DNA of 33,683 bases from Euryarchaeota archaeon UBA28 (GCA_002501605.1 DANW01000024.1:1-33683); one strand, 5' to 3'. Counted from the stretch's first letter, positions 1 through 8,579 are shown. Notes: generated by a model not told the origin, from the sequence alone. Program-made: numbers and translations.

Positions 1-561
1 GCAAAAAATCTGGTCTTCGCCATACCGGGAGTAGGTACCAGTGCCTATCTTGCACTAAGATTGGCTTTGGGGGATGTGAGGTTTGAGGTGGTTCCCTTCG
101 ATGAGATAATGCCAGCAGTTCAGAGGGGAGACTATGACGTAGGAGTGATAATTCACGAAGGCCAGTTAACCTGGAAAGATGAGGGTGTCTGTTTAATTCT
201 TGACTTGGGAGTATGGTGGAATGAGAAAACCGGCCTGCCCCTACCACTAGGAGGAAATGTAGTCAGGAAGGACCTCGGGATGGAGTTGTGTAGTGACATT
301 ACAAATGACGTAAGGAATAGTATCGAGCACTCACTTGACAACCCCGATGAAGCATTGCAATTTGCAAAGAAATGGGGAAGGGGCATAGATGATTCCACAA
401 ATGAAGAGTTTGTTGGCATGTACGTGAACAGCAGGACTCTGGATTATGGTGATGACGGAAGAGAGGCGATTAGGCTCTTTCTAAAGGAAGGTCAGGCGAT
501 AGGAATGGTAAGGAAGGATCTTGATGTGGATTCAATAGTGTTTGTAGGTTCGGGTGAATGA
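1..561 (+). CDS. mqnD: MqnD, 1,4-dihydroxy-6-naphthoate synthase (5' truncated)
   Basis: This is the C-terminal part of an MqnD-type protein of the futalosine menaquinone pathway, which turns cyclic dehypoxanthine futalosine into 1,4-dihydroxy-6-naphthoate. The frame is open from base 1, so the true start lies outside the window; the TTG at 61 lies inside the gene. Family-like segments are PGVGTSAYLALRLALG near the left edge, IIHEGQLTW, and DLGVWWNEKTGLPLPLGGN, which is typical of this periplasmic-binding-protein fold. The stop codon at 559-561 directly abuts the ATG of the HEAT-repeat gene, so the two are probably co-transcribed. mqnA and mqnE lie downstream on the other strand and support the assignment. 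MqnA is a related fold, but the TGLPLPLGG segment favours MqnD. Confidence 0.88.
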   Translation, partial: AKNLVFAIPGVGTSAYLALRLALGDVRFEVVPFDEIMPAVQRGDYDVGVIIHEGQLTWKDEGVCLILDLGVWWNEKTGLPLPLGGNVVRKDLGMELCSDITNDVRNSIEHSLDNPDEALQFAKKWGRGIDDSTNEEFVGMYVNSRTLDYGDDGREAIRLFLKEGQAIGMVRKDLDVDSIVFVGSGE

Positions 562-1041
562 ATGGGTGGCGGAAAACCTGAGGTAAGTGAGTTTGATTCC
601 GTAGATCCAGCACCACCCAGTGATGACCGAAATGTTGCGAGACTCAGAGAAACAATATGTAACGAAGAAGAGAAGATGTTCCAGAGGATGCGTGCACTTT
701 TCGCATTAAGAAACATTGGAGGGGAGGATTCGGTAGAAGCTCTGGCTGCCGCATTTTCTTCATCCTCAGCCTTGTTGAAACATGAGATTGCATATGTTAT
801 GGGCCAGATGCAAGATCCTTCAGCTGTGCCGTTTTTGATAGAGAGGCTCGAAGATTTTGATGAGGATGTCATGGTAAGACATGAGGCTGCTGAGGCATTG
901 GGAGCTATAGGAGATAGAACCGCCTTGGGGGTTTTAGAGAGGTTCAAGGACGATAGGGATATCGTAGTAGCGGAGTCGTGCGAAGTTGCGTTGGACCTAT
1001 TGGACTGGGTTGCCAGTAAGAGACTGGACTACTCTGAGTGA
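562..1041 (+). CDS. Half-length deoxyhypusine hydroxylase-like HEAT-repeat protein
   Basis: This 159-residue protein consists of HEAT-like helical repeats. It carries two His-Glu pairs, H74-E75 in LLKHEIAYVMGQM and H107-E108 in VRHEAAEALGAIGD, followed by VAESCEVALDLLDW. These are the signature repeats of eukaryotic deoxyhypusine hydroxylase (DOHH), the di-iron enzyme that completes hypusine on IF5A. DOHH is about 300 residues with two such halves and four His-Glu pairs; this protein has one half only, and the 33-residue spacing between pairs is kept. If it is an enzyme, it would have to pair with itself to build the di-iron site (inference). MRALFALRNIGG near residue 43 also matches the DOHH start. 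The gene directly follows mqnD and overlaps the 3' end of mqnA by 13 bases. A non-enzymatic PBS-lyase-type HEAT protein is the alternative. Confidence 0.75.
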   Translation: MGGGKPEVSEFDSVDPAPPSDDRNVARLRETICNEEEKMFQRMRALFALRNIGGEDSVEALAAAFSSSSALLKHEIAYVMGQMQDPSAVPFLIERLEDFDEDVMVRHEAAEALGAIGDRTALGVLERFKDDRDIVVAESCEVALDLLDWVASKRLDYSE

Positions 1042-1832
1042 ATATCTAGCCAGACTGGCTCATTTTCCATGCCACATCCGTCCTTTAGAAATCTCACTAA
1101 TCCCTGAATGTCTTCGTCTGACATCTTGTTTCTTACTTCGGTTTCGAAGTACTCCTCGACCCTATCCTCGGGGAATCCCATTTTCTTGGAGGTTCTGGAT
1201 ATGACTTTCTTCCTCCAGTTACGGTCATTATCGAAAGTCTCTATCTGCCCAATCATTTGGGAGTGTGCCTTGAGCAAAACATCCCTTGGTGAATCTCTCC
1301 TAGCTACAAAAACACCGAAAACCATCGGAAGTCCTGTTACTCGGGTCCACTCTTCACCTAAGTCCATTCTGACAAGCTCAGGGTTAGATATTGAGGCGAG
1401 TATGGCCCTGTCACCAATCAGTAAAGCTCCATCGCACTTATCCAGCATAGCGTTGATATCAGGCCCTAACTCTACAAATTTAGGATCTAATCCACGATTC
1501 TTTACAATCCAATTGAGCAAGACCTTAGATGTGGATGAGTCAGTTGGAAGTGCTATATCCCTCATGCTTTCAATGGGGCGGTTCCCAAATAGTAAGACCG
1601 AACCTACGTTTCCATTGCTCACAATTCCTATTTCGGGAAGAAGCATCAAATCTTCATTATTTTTGGCATAGTCTGCGGAAGGTATGGGTGCTGCAATGCA
1701 ATCCCTACGCATCACATGCCCGGTAAGCCAAGCTGGAGGTGCTGATAGAATGGTCCAATCGGGATTTAACCCGTCGAAAATCGGATCACAATTCGAAAAA
1801 GAGACACGCCCGATGACATTTTTCCAACTCAT
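1029..1832 (-). CDS. mqnA: MqnA, chorismate dehydratase
   Basis: MqnA converts chorismate to 3-enolpyruvylbenzoate, the first step of futalosine-dependent menaquinone synthesis. The 267-residue length fits the family. The N-terminus VGRVSF-like (IGRVSFSNCDPIFDGL), then IPSADYAKN, GNVGSVLLFGNRPI and ALLIGDRAIL are characteristic of the MqnA/MqnD periplasmic-binding fold. The gene starts one base after the mqnE stop, so mqnE-mqnA form an operon with mqnE first. Its 3' end overlaps the convergent HEAT-repeat gene by 13 bases. The start at 1832 is an ATG, and an upstream start would run into mqnE. Confidence 0.9.
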   Translation of the reverse strand: MSWKNVIGRVSFSNCDPIFDGLNPDWTILSAPPAWLTGHVMRRDCIAAPIPSADYAKNNEDLMLLPEIGIVSNGNVGSVLLFGNRPIESMRDIALPTDSSTSKVLLNWIVKNRGLDPKFVELGPDINAMLDKCDGALLIGDRAILASISNPELVRMDLGEEWTRVTGLPMVFGVFVARRDSPRDVLLKAHSQMIGQIETFDNDRNWRKKVISRTSKKMGFPEDRVEEYFETEVRNKMSDEDIQGLVRFLKDGCGMENEPVWLDIHSE

Positions 1833-1833
1833 C

Positions 1834-3045
1834 TCATACCCCCAATGCGACCACTGGAAGTGATTTAATTGGCTTATCCTCTGGAAGAATGATGGTTTCG
1901 AATTTGGAGTACGAGGAGTTGCGCTTAACGGGAACCGATCCTGTCTTCACAATCATCCTTGCAAGTTGCTCGGAACTAGTCGTAAGGCTTGTTTTACTGC
2001 CGGCCTCATGCATAATTTCCTCATGACCAACAGTTCCATCCAAATCATCAGCACCGCAATTAATGGCGAAGGATGCGAGTTTGTCACCAATATTCATCCT
2101 GTAGGCTTTGATGTGGGGAATGTTATCCAACATCAACCTAGACACTGATATCATCCTTATTGTCTCAAGTCCAGATGATAGCTGAGCCTCCGGTAGCCTT
2201 GTCTTATCAGGGAGGAATGGATAAGGGACGAAGCACTGGAAACCACCTGACAGGTCTTGTTGCTCTCTTAACCTGAGGAGGTGGGTGATCCTGTCCTCTA
2301 TGGTCTCTATAGTTCCAAAGAGCATAGTACAGTTTGTTGGCATCCCAAGTGAGTGGGCGATTCCGTGAATATCCAGATATTCGTCTGAGGATTCCTTTCC
2401 CATACAAATTCTATCTCTGACACTGTCTACCAAAATTTCAGCACCGCCCCCTGGGAGAGAGTCAAGTCCAGACATGGAAAGTATTGACAGCGTCTCCTCG
2501 ATGGAAAGAGATGATCTTGTTGACAGGTGTTTTATCTCGACAGCTGTTAAGGCCTTAATATGGATTTTCGGGAATTCTTCCTTGAGTGATGAAAAGAGCT
2601 GACAATATTCGTTTACCGTCCAAGTAGGGTGAAGGCCACCAACTGTATGGACTTCGTCGATGCTATCTGAGTAAGGACGTATCCTATCGAGGTATTGATC
2701 GGTGTTTAGGGTGTACGCATCTGGGTGTCTCGGACCTTTCCTAAATGCACAAAATCTACAAGCTAGAACACAAATGTTGGTTGAATTTACATGTAAATTC
2801 TCATTGAAGAATACGTGCTTTGAGAATCTTGACTTTTTGACCATGTTGGCAAGAGAAGTCACCGATGAAATCTCCTTCTCTTTCATCAATTCAACACCTT
2901 GGTCGAATGATAGTCTACCTTCTGAAACTAGTGTTTCTAGGCATTCGAGGGCGATTTTACTGGACCTTACAGCTAGTGGGACCTCCATTGATGAGAGGGT
3001 TTCCCTCCATTGGGGATTGGAATACTTCATCGCCTCGTCTGACAT
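1834..3045 (-). CDS. mqnE: MqnE, aminodeoxyfutalosine synthase (radical SAM)
   Basis: This radical SAM enzyme joins the MqnA product to SAM to make 6-amino-6-deoxyfutalosine. The 403 residues contain the [4Fe-4S] cluster motif CX3CX2C at C92, C96 and C99 (NICVLACRFCAFRKG). Later motifs are EVHTVGGLHP, DSLPGGGAEIL, LSGGFQCFVPYPF, SRLMLDNIPHIKAY and GADDLDGTVGHEEIMHEAG. The last two segments and the GGLHP motif fit MqnE better than the paralogue MqnC. The gene is first in a two-gene operon with mqnA. It diverges from the transketolase genes across a 100-base region that contains a 7-bp inverted repeat. MqnB and MqnC are not in the window. Confidence 0.92.
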   Translation of the reverse strand: MSDEAMKYSNPQWRETLSSMEVPLAVRSSKIALECLETLVSEGRLSFDQGVELMKEKEISSVTSLANMVKKSRFSKHVFFNENLHVNSTNICVLACRFCAFRKGPRHPDAYTLNTDQYLDRIRPYSDSIDEVHTVGGLHPTWTVNEYCQLFSSLKEEFPKIHIKALTAVEIKHLSTRSSLSIEETLSILSMSGLDSLPGGGAEILVDSVRDRICMGKESSDEYLDIHGIAHSLGMPTNCTMLFGTIETIEDRITHLLRLREQQDLSGGFQCFVPYPFLPDKTRLPEAQLSSGLETIRMISVSRLMLDNIPHIKAYRMNIGDKLASFAINCGADDLDGTVGHEEIMHEAGSKTSLTTSSEQLARMIVKTGSVPVKRNSSYSKFETIILPEDKPIKSLPVVALGV

Positions 3046-3090
3046 GCTGATGGTGAGTGGTCTGGCCTCGCCGTCATAAGAATTCGTCTA

Positions 3091-3111
3091 CGGGCACGTT
3101 ACAAGTGCCCG
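3091..3111. promoter_or_regulatory. Inverted repeat in the mqnE/transketolase divergent promoter region
   Basis: A perfect 7-bp inverted repeat, CGGGCAC and GTGCCCG, with a 7-base spacer lies in the 100-base gap between the divergent mqnE and transketolase starts. It is 46-66 bases upstream of mqnE, just beyond an AT-rich TTATGA that could be its TATA box, and 35-55 bases upstream of the transketolase start. The position suits a regulator operator serving either or both operons. Function is inference; it could also form an RNA hairpin if a transcript covers it. Confidence 0.45.
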
Positions 3112-3145
3112 GAAAGCATCATTAGTTAGATTTTCTAGCAAGGCC

Positions 3146-3982
3146 ATGAATTCAGCAGACCGGGCATCTGATATGACAACATCACAGCTAGGTGAGTTGG
3201 CTTTGAGATGTCGGAGGCACATAGTGAAAATGATTCATGCAGCTGGTGCTGGTCATCCAGGAGGATCATTGTCCGCCATCGATATCATCGCCGCCCTTTA
3301 TGGGAATCAACTAAGGTTCGATGTCAAGAATCCAGATTGGGCGGATAGGGATCGATTCATCATGAGCAAAGGGCACGCGAGCCCCGCTGTCTACTCGATT
3401 CTATACGAAATGGGCTTCATCACTGAAGATGACATGATGTCATTTCGTAAGTTGGGCTCAGTATGTCAAGGGCACGTGGATATGAAATGGACAAACGGGG
3501 TTGATTTTTCTGCTGGAAGCTTGGGGATGGGACTATCATTCGGACTCGGATGTGCATTAGCCGCGAGGATGGATTCCAGTAATCGTGATGTTTGGGTTAT
3601 GGTTGGAGATGGAGAAATACAAGAGGGGCAGTTTTGGGAGGCTGCAATGGCTGCTGATTTCCATTCGGTAGGAAAATTGAATCTTATTGTTGATAGGAAT
3701 CGGATACAGAACGATGATTTTGTGGAGGTCCAAATGGAGGTCGGGGACGTCGGGGCCAAGCTTGCTTCGTTCGGCTGGGATGTAATGGAAATTGACGGAC
3801 ACGATATGGAACAGGTATCACAGGCAATTCAATGGTCTTCGTCAATGACGGCCTCTCCAACAGCGATAGTGGCACATACAATCAAGGGGAAGGGTGTTTC
3901 TTTTATGGAAGATAATCCTTCATTCCACGGTAAAGCTCCGAATGATAACGAGTTAGTGATAGCATTGGAGGAGCTGTCATGA
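3146..3982 (+). CDS. Transketolase, N-terminal (TPP-binding) subunit
   Basis: This is the first half of a two-polypeptide transketolase, which moves two-carbon ketol units between sugar phosphates in the non-oxidative pentose phosphate pathway. In 278 residues it carries GHPGGSLSAIDI (about 36), SKGHASPAVYSILYE (about 74), and the thiamine diphosphate/metal motif starting GDGE at 154-157 and ending at N185 (LIVDRNRIQND). It lacks the pyrimidine-binding and C-terminal domains, which are in the next gene. The stop overlaps the next start by four bases (ATGA), indicating coupled translation. Split transketolases are common in archaea, so this is not a frameshift. Confidence 0.93.
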   Translation: MNSADRASDMTTSQLGELALRCRRHIVKMIHAAGAGHPGGSLSAIDIIAALYGNQLRFDVKNPDWADRDRFIMSKGHASPAVYSILYEMGFITEDDMMSFRKLGSVCQGHVDMKWTNGVDFSAGSLGMGLSFGLGCALAARMDSSNRDVWVMVGDGEIQEGQFWEAAMAADFHSVGKLNLIVDRNRIQNDDFVEVQMEVGDVGAKLASFGWDVMEIDGHDMEQVSQAIQWSSSMTASPTAIVAHTIKGKGVSFMEDNPSFHGKAPNDNELVIALEELS

Positions 3983-4920
3983 GTGCTCCATCAGCCGGTG
4001 GAGCCTCGAGAGACGGATATGGCGCCGCACTACTGCGGTTGGCCGATGATCCGCGTGTCGTGGTACTGGAGGCGGATTTGGGGAAATCAACAAAGTCTTG
4101 TCTATTTAGAGAAGCTAATCCAGAGAGAACAGTCTCTCTCGGTATTGCGGAACAGAATATGATTTTGGTAGGAGCTGGGATGGCGTCATCAGGAAAGATT
4201 CCGTTTGCAAGTACCTTTGCAATTTTTACTGAGAGGGGATTTGAACAAGTTAGGAATGGTGTTGCCAGACCTGGATTGGTGGTGCACCTTTGTGGTAGCC
4301 ATGGAGGCATACATACTGGAACAGACGGAAGTAGCGCTCAGTCAATAGAAGATCTGGCATTGTATAGGACCATACCTGGAATGACAGTAATTCACCCCTG
4401 TGACGATCTCTCATCGGAAGAGCTGACAATTCAGTTACTTGATCATGGGAGGCCTTCATACACCAGAACTGCCAGAAATAAGACACCCAGGATGTACGAT
4501 GAGGATAGTTCTAAGAAGCTTAAAATTGGTAAGGGGTCGAAGCTTCGTGAAGGATCTGATGTCGCTATAATCGCATGTGGAGTGATGGTCTCCGAGGCCA
4601 TGAGGGCGGCTGAGGAACTGTCCAAAAATGGTGTAGAGGCAACTGTCGTCGACATGCACACGATTAAGCCTCTGGATACAGATTTGATTGATGAGCTCGT
4701 TCAAGAATGCGGGGGAATTGTTACTGCGGAAGATCATTCGGTGATTGGGGGACTAGGGAGTGCGGTCTCTGAACACGTCTCGTACAGGGGAGGGGTTCCG
4801 GTTAGGATGGTAGGGGTTTCTGATAGATTTGGGGAAAGTGGCGAGCCGGGAGAGCTAATGGATCTCATGGGGATAACTTATGGAGATATCGTGGATTCGT
4901 GCCAATCTCTACTGTCTTGA
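3979..4920 (+). CDS. Transketolase, C-terminal (pyrimidine-binding) subunit
   Basis: This is the second half of the transketolase, with 313 residues. It contains the pyrimidine-binding domain with the cofactor-activating glutamate E58 in SLGIAEQNM, then FASTFAIFTERGFEQVRN, CGSHGGIHTGTDGSSAQS and the C-terminal domain with VTAEDHSVIGGLGSAV. The start codon overlaps the stop of the N-terminal subunit, so the two subunits should be made in equal amounts. A DXS (deoxyxylulose phosphate synthase) reading is unlikely because the gene is split in the archaeal manner and mevalonate-pathway genes are nearby. Confidence 0.92.
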   Translation: MSAPSAGGASRDGYGAALLRLADDPRVVVLEADLGKSTKSCLFREANPERTVSLGIAEQNMILVGAGMASSGKIPFASTFAIFTERGFEQVRNGVARPGLVVHLCGSHGGIHTGTDGSSAQSIEDLALYRTIPGMTVIHPCDDLSSEELTIQLLDHGRPSYTRTARNKTPRMYDEDSSKKLKIGKGSKLREGSDVAIIACGVMVSEAMRAAEELSKNGVEATVVDMHTIKPLDTDLIDELVQECGGIVTAEDHSVIGGLGSAVSEHVSYRGGVPVRMVGVSDRFGESGEPGELMDLMGITYGDIVDSCQSLLS

Positions 4921-4956
4921 ATCTAACATTTTCATATTTGGATTGGGGTTTCATTC

Positions 4957-5826
4957 ATGAAGTATCCAAACGGCCGAGGAGCCATGGGGGACTCTAACAG
5001 CATTAAGGGGGTCCTTGATGGAACAATAGATCCCTCTGAGATTAGTGGAGATAAGAAGCTTTATTCTATGGCTGAGAGAATATATGGAAGAGAAGCTTTG
5101 GAGGAGATGGGGGTTGAGCCTCCAGTCGAGCCTCCCGAGAGTGGCATAAAAGCAATGAATGGAAATGGCGGGGTCGAGATACCGATAAAAGACTCCTTGG
5201 CTACAGTTGATGTTGAAATCCAAAAGAAACCTCGGAGAAGAGTTGTTCTGCCTCTTATTATGTTCGCACTATTGACGATTTCTGGTTTCAACGTCGTAGT
5301 TGGGATAGGTACCGTTCTACCATTATGTGAAGATGACCCCCCAGAGCAGGAGCTTGAATTCAGCTCTAGTGCGCAGTTGCAGAATAACACTCTATTCATC
5401 GTTTGGAAGATGACGGGACTCAATAACGGCTCTTTCTACACTATAGAATGGCAAGTTTCTCAGAATGGATCGAGCGAAATAGTAGATATTGGTAATTCGA
5501 CTTGGGTTTCAGATAACGATCCAGTTAGATTTGATAATAGAAATTGGTATATCGACGCCCCTCCCTACTCGTATTTGTCAACGCTTTACGAAGATGATTT
5601 GATGGTAGCATTCTCTAATGGTTCGGGAGATTCCATCACAACTCTTTCCGATGATGCAAATCGGGTTTCTTATTGTGAGTCAAACACCCGGCTTATTTGG
5701 ACCGAATATCAGGATTTTGAGAGTAAGGATGCTTGGGGAGAGTCTGGTACTGGTGAAATTGCAGACGGTGCGATGATGATGCTTTTTGCATTAATGATGA
5801 TTATTACTGCGAGGAAGAGAAGCTAA
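4957..5826 (+). CDS. Uncharacterised two-pass membrane protein
   Basis: I do not recognise a family. The 289 residues comprise an acidic soluble N-terminal region of about 90 residues with an EEMGVEPPVEPPESG linker, a hydrophobic segment at about 95-117 (VVLPLIMFALLTISGFNVVV), a polar domain of about 150 residues rich in N, S and W, and a second hydrophobic segment near the C-terminus (MMMLFALMMIIT) followed by ARKRS. The positive-inside rule, with RRR before the first and RKR after the second segment, puts both ends inside and the middle domain outside. An alternative ATG lies at 4984. The 3' end overlaps proS by four bases. There is no clear signal peptide at the true N-terminus. Confidence 0.75.
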   Translation: MKYPNGRGAMGDSNSIKGVLDGTIDPSEISGDKKLYSMAERIYGREALEEMGVEPPVEPPESGIKAMNGNGGVEIPIKDSLATVDVEIQKKPRRRVVLPLIMFALLTISGFNVVVGIGTVLPLCEDDPPEQELEFSSSAQLQNNTLFIVWKMTGLNNGSFYTIEWQVSQNGSSEIVDIGNSTWVSDNDPVRFDNRNWYIDAPPYSYLSTLYEDDLMVAFSNGSGDSITTLSDDANRVSYCESNTRLIWTEYQDFESKDAWGESGTGEIADGAMMMLFALMMIITARKRS

Positions 5827-7343
5827 TACATCCTAGCTAGATGTTGCTTCTTGGTCGTCTTCTTTCCGGTGATTACGCATTTCCTAGGTTTGTCATATTC
5901 CTCTACGCATTCTCCAAGCATCGTGAGTCCCGAAAGCCTCTCTAGGATTTCAGCGTCAGAATCAGTCCCACAGAATGGAAACGAATACACCATCCCATCC
6001 ACTATTGGGGAAGAGAATTGGTGTCCCTCCTCCTCATTGGAAATCTCAGGGAGTTCCGAGACGAGATCGGAGAAATGCTCACTAGCCCTATCTCTAAGCT
6101 CGTCTGCGACAGAAACCAATGCTGAATTTACAGAGTTTACAATATCGCTTATTGGGGCCTCGTATTTGTTACCAATTCTCTCGGATATAATGCAATTTCC
6201 CGAGTCAATATCCCTCGGTCCCAGCTCAAGCCTAATCGGCACTCCCTTGATTTCCCAGTCATAGTGCTTGACACCGGGCCTGACGTCCCTATCGTCAACG
6301 TATGTCCTTAGTCCAGCATCATTAAGACTGTCTCTTATCCTGAGGATCTCAGGTATTACATCATCCCTCACGTGGGAGGCAACGGGAAGTAGGACCACTT
6401 GGTAAGGGGCGACGGCTGGAGGCATTATCAGTCCCTTATCGTCTCCATGCATTCCTACCAATGACCCTAGCAACCTTTCGGACATGCCAAATGTGGTCTG
6501 ATGGCAAAACTGATTCTCCCCATTTTGATCCTCATACTTGAGATCGAAGGCCCTAGCCCATTGATCCCTGTAATGATGATAGGTTGCAACCTGTAAGGTC
6601 CTTCCATTTGGCATGACAACATCAGCAGCCATTGTGTACCATGCACCGGGGAATGTGTCCCAAACAGGCCTCTTTGAGACAAGGCTTGGAAGACATAGGT
6701 CATGCAGGATCCTTTGAACCATGGTTGCATCTTCAGAAATTTGGTCTGTTGCCCCTTCCTCATCCTTGTGTACCGTGTGTGCCTCGAAAAAGTGAATCTC
6801 TCTTACTCTAATGAATGATCTAGTCTGTTTGGTCTCGTATCGGAAGGTATTGACGATTTGGAATGTTTTCAGAGGAAGATCGGAATGACTTCTGACCCAA
6901 AGTGAGAACATTGTATACATAGGCGTCTCGGATGTTGGTCTGAGGAACATGGGTGATTCTAACTCATTCTCCCCGCCATGGGTCACCCAATATACTTCTT
7001 TTTTGAAGCCGGAGTCCTCTTCTTCCATCCTGAGTTCAGAGGGGTCTACACCTGCTTCCCTGGCCGCTTTCAACCTCGAGACTAGCTTGTTTTCTTTATC
7101 CAGAAGATTCTCGGGGACCAGTAATGGGAATCTATGTTCATGGTGTTCTGTTAAAGCCATCTGCTTTCTGGCCAAACCATCGATAAGTGACATCGCTTTG
7201 AGGCCATATGGCTTCCATACATCCATTCCCTTAATCGGATACCTCTTATCGACCAAATCAGCAATCTCAACGATTGAAGGGTACCAGGAGTTGAAATCTG
7301 ATTTCGGGGGTATTCCCCTCTTGGCCTTTCCCGGGGCGCCCAT
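5823..7343 (-). CDS. proS: Prolyl-tRNA synthetase, archaeal/eukaryotic type
   Basis: This class II synthetase charges tRNA-Pro. The 506 residues show the motif-2 region around RPTSETPMY (135) and NTFRYETKQTRSFIRVREIHF split over 165-185, the motif-3-like KGLIMPPAVAPYQVV, and an anticodon-binding domain. The C-terminal zinc-type domain contains SFPFCGTD and cysteines in GECVEEY and RKCVITGKK, and the chain ends in tyrosine, as is typical of the archaeal form. The bacterial editing insertion is absent. A TATA-like element lies about 39 bases upstream of the ATG at 7343. The stop overlaps the convergent membrane-protein gene. Confidence 0.96.
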   Translation of the reverse strand: MGAPGKAKRGIPPKSDFNSWYPSIVEIADLVDKRYPIKGMDVWKPYGLKAMSLIDGLARKQMALTEHHEHRFPLLVPENLLDKENKLVSRLKAAREAGVDPSELRMEEEDSGFKKEVYWVTHGGENELESPMFLRPTSETPMYTMFSLWVRSHSDLPLKTFQIVNTFRYETKQTRSFIRVREIHFFEAHTVHKDEEGATDQISEDATMVQRILHDLCLPSLVSKRPVWDTFPGAWYTMAADVVMPNGRTLQVATYHHYRDQWARAFDLKYEDQNGENQFCHQTTFGMSERLLGSLVGMHGDDKGLIMPPAVAPYQVVLLPVASHVRDDVIPEILRIRDSLNDAGLRTYVDDRDVRPGVKHYDWEIKGVPIRLELGPRDIDSGNCIISERIGNKYEAPISDIVNSVNSALVSVADELRDRASEHFSDLVSELPEISNEEEGHQFSSPIVDGMVYSFPFCGTDSDAEILERLSGLTMLGECVEEYDKPRKCVITGKKTTKKQHLARMY

Positions 7344-7377
7344 GTAACGCCGAGTACGAGGTTGGTTTGAATAATTC

Positions 7378-7386
7378 GTATATTAA
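7378..7386 (-). promoter_or_regulatory. TATA-like box upstream of proS
   Basis: Read on the minus strand the bases are TTAATATAC, centred about 39 bases upstream of the proS ATG. This spacing would give a leader of roughly a dozen bases, consistent with archaeal promoters. It lies in the 48-base gap after the coaBC stop, suggesting that proS has its own promoter. Assigned by inspection only. Confidence 0.45.
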
Positions 7387-7391
7387 CGGGC

Positions 7392-8579
7392 CTAATTGGA
7401 GATATATTCCTCTATTTTCAAGCACAGGTATTGCAAATCTGGAATCTCGGTTATACTGCCATTAGAATCAACTATCCAACACCTGGGAGTATCGGGATCG
7501 TCCAAATCCTGTAGTCGGTTAGCAACGACCGCATCGAGTGAATACCTGTCCATCTGCAACTTCGCCTTTTCAATTAATTCGGAATAATCAGTATTGCTTT
7601 CAAGCTTGAACCCTATTGAAAAGCACCCTTCCATGCTGGAGAGAATTTCTGGAATCTGCTTTTTTGTAGGTAATAGGCTAATTGAAATATTCGCGTCTCC
7701 ACTGGGAATCTTTCCCGTAATTACTTCGGGGACGTAATCTAGTACAGCCGCAGAGAATATCCACACATCTGGGACTTCCTCTTTGGAGACTTGCTTCGCT
7801 TCATTCAACATTTCATCTGGAGAGGTACGGTGCCTGACATCAGGAAGTTTGAACCCCGGGGTTAACGAAGTATTTCCAGCAATACAGATTACTTCATGGC
7901 CCATTCTGTATAAAAATTCTGAAATTGACCACCCTGTATTTCCTGAAGATGTATTTACAATACTACGAATATCATCAATTGGAGAAGAGTTAGCCCCTAG
8001 GGTCAAAGCAATTTTTCTCCTTTTCGGAAGAGATGAGTTGACTATGTGGCATAGCCGTGAAACAATCTCGATTGGATCTGATTGTTTCCGTTTTCCCTCC
8101 CTTTCCTCATCTAGAATGATATGGGATCCTTCTTTCTCAAGTGACTCTAGTAAATCCCCGGTTACTGGGTCATCAAAAAGATCAGAATGCATCGAAGGGA
8201 CAAAAATCCGTGGTGTTCCGTTTCCTCGAGCTGCAGATAGAGCCATCATCACTGGAGAGTCCATTATTCCATTCAGGTGCTTAGCGATTGAGTTCCTGGT
8301 AGCCGGAGCTATCACGATGGCGTCGTAATTCCCAAGTTGTGACATTGAGGAATCCCAATCAGTGATAACTTCGGATCCAGTGCCCCAAGAGATAGCCAAG
8401 GGGGTGATCACCTTGGTCGCCTCTTTGGTCATGATGGGGTGAACGGTTGCACCATGTCTCCTGATCTCCCTTGACAACCTAACTGACTCTACCGCGGCGA
8501 TTCCACCAGTTATTGCCAATAGTATGCGCTTATTGGCCAGAGATTCGCCATGGAGGCTCACGCCGGTGTCCGAGACCAT
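7392..8579 (-). CDS. coaBC: CoaBC, phosphopantothenoylcysteine synthetase/decarboxylase
   Basis: This bifunctional coenzyme A enzyme adds cysteine to 4'-phosphopantothenate and decarboxylates the product. The flavin-dependent CoaC domain comes first (ILLAITGGIAAVESVRLSREI, then IVIAPATRNSIAKHLNG), followed from about residue 190 by the CoaB ligase domain (ALTLGANSSPIDDIRSIVN, NTSSGNTGWSISEFL, IFSAAVLDYVPE, LPTKKQIPEIL). The usual PxMN element reads PSMH, and no cysteine is visible in the flap region where bacterial CoaC has its catalytic one. I believe archaeal members share this, so it need not mean loss of function. The 395-residue length is normal. Confidence 0.92.
   Translation of the reverse strand: MVSDTGVSLHGESLANKRILLAITGGIAAVESVRLSREIRRHGATVHPIMTKEATKVITPLAISWGTGSEVITDWDSSMSQLGNYDAIVIAPATRNSIAKHLNGIMDSPVMMALSAARGNGTPRIFVPSMHSDLFDDPVTGDLLESLEKEGSHIILDEEREGKRKQSDPIEIVSRLCHIVNSSLPKRRKIALTLGANSSPIDDIRSIVNTSSGNTGWSISEFLYRMGHEVICIAGNTSLTPGFKLPDVRHRTSPDEMLNEAKQVSKEEVPDVWIFSAAVLDYVPEVITGKIPSGDANISISLLPTKKQIPEILSSMEGCFSIGFKLESNTDYSELIEKAKLQMDRYSLDAVVANRLQDLDDPDTPRCWIVDSNGSITEIPDLQYLCLKIEEYISN

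Noticed and set aside
3146..4920. Transketolase split into two frames looked like a possible frameshifted pseudogene.
   Set aside because: The halves break at the domain boundary, overlap by ATGA, and each has a full set of motifs; split transketolase is normal in archaea.
4957..5826. C-terminal hydrophobic segment plus RKRS tail as an archaeosortase sorting signal.
   Set aside because: There is no short conserved motif such as PGF before the segment and no N-terminal signal peptide.
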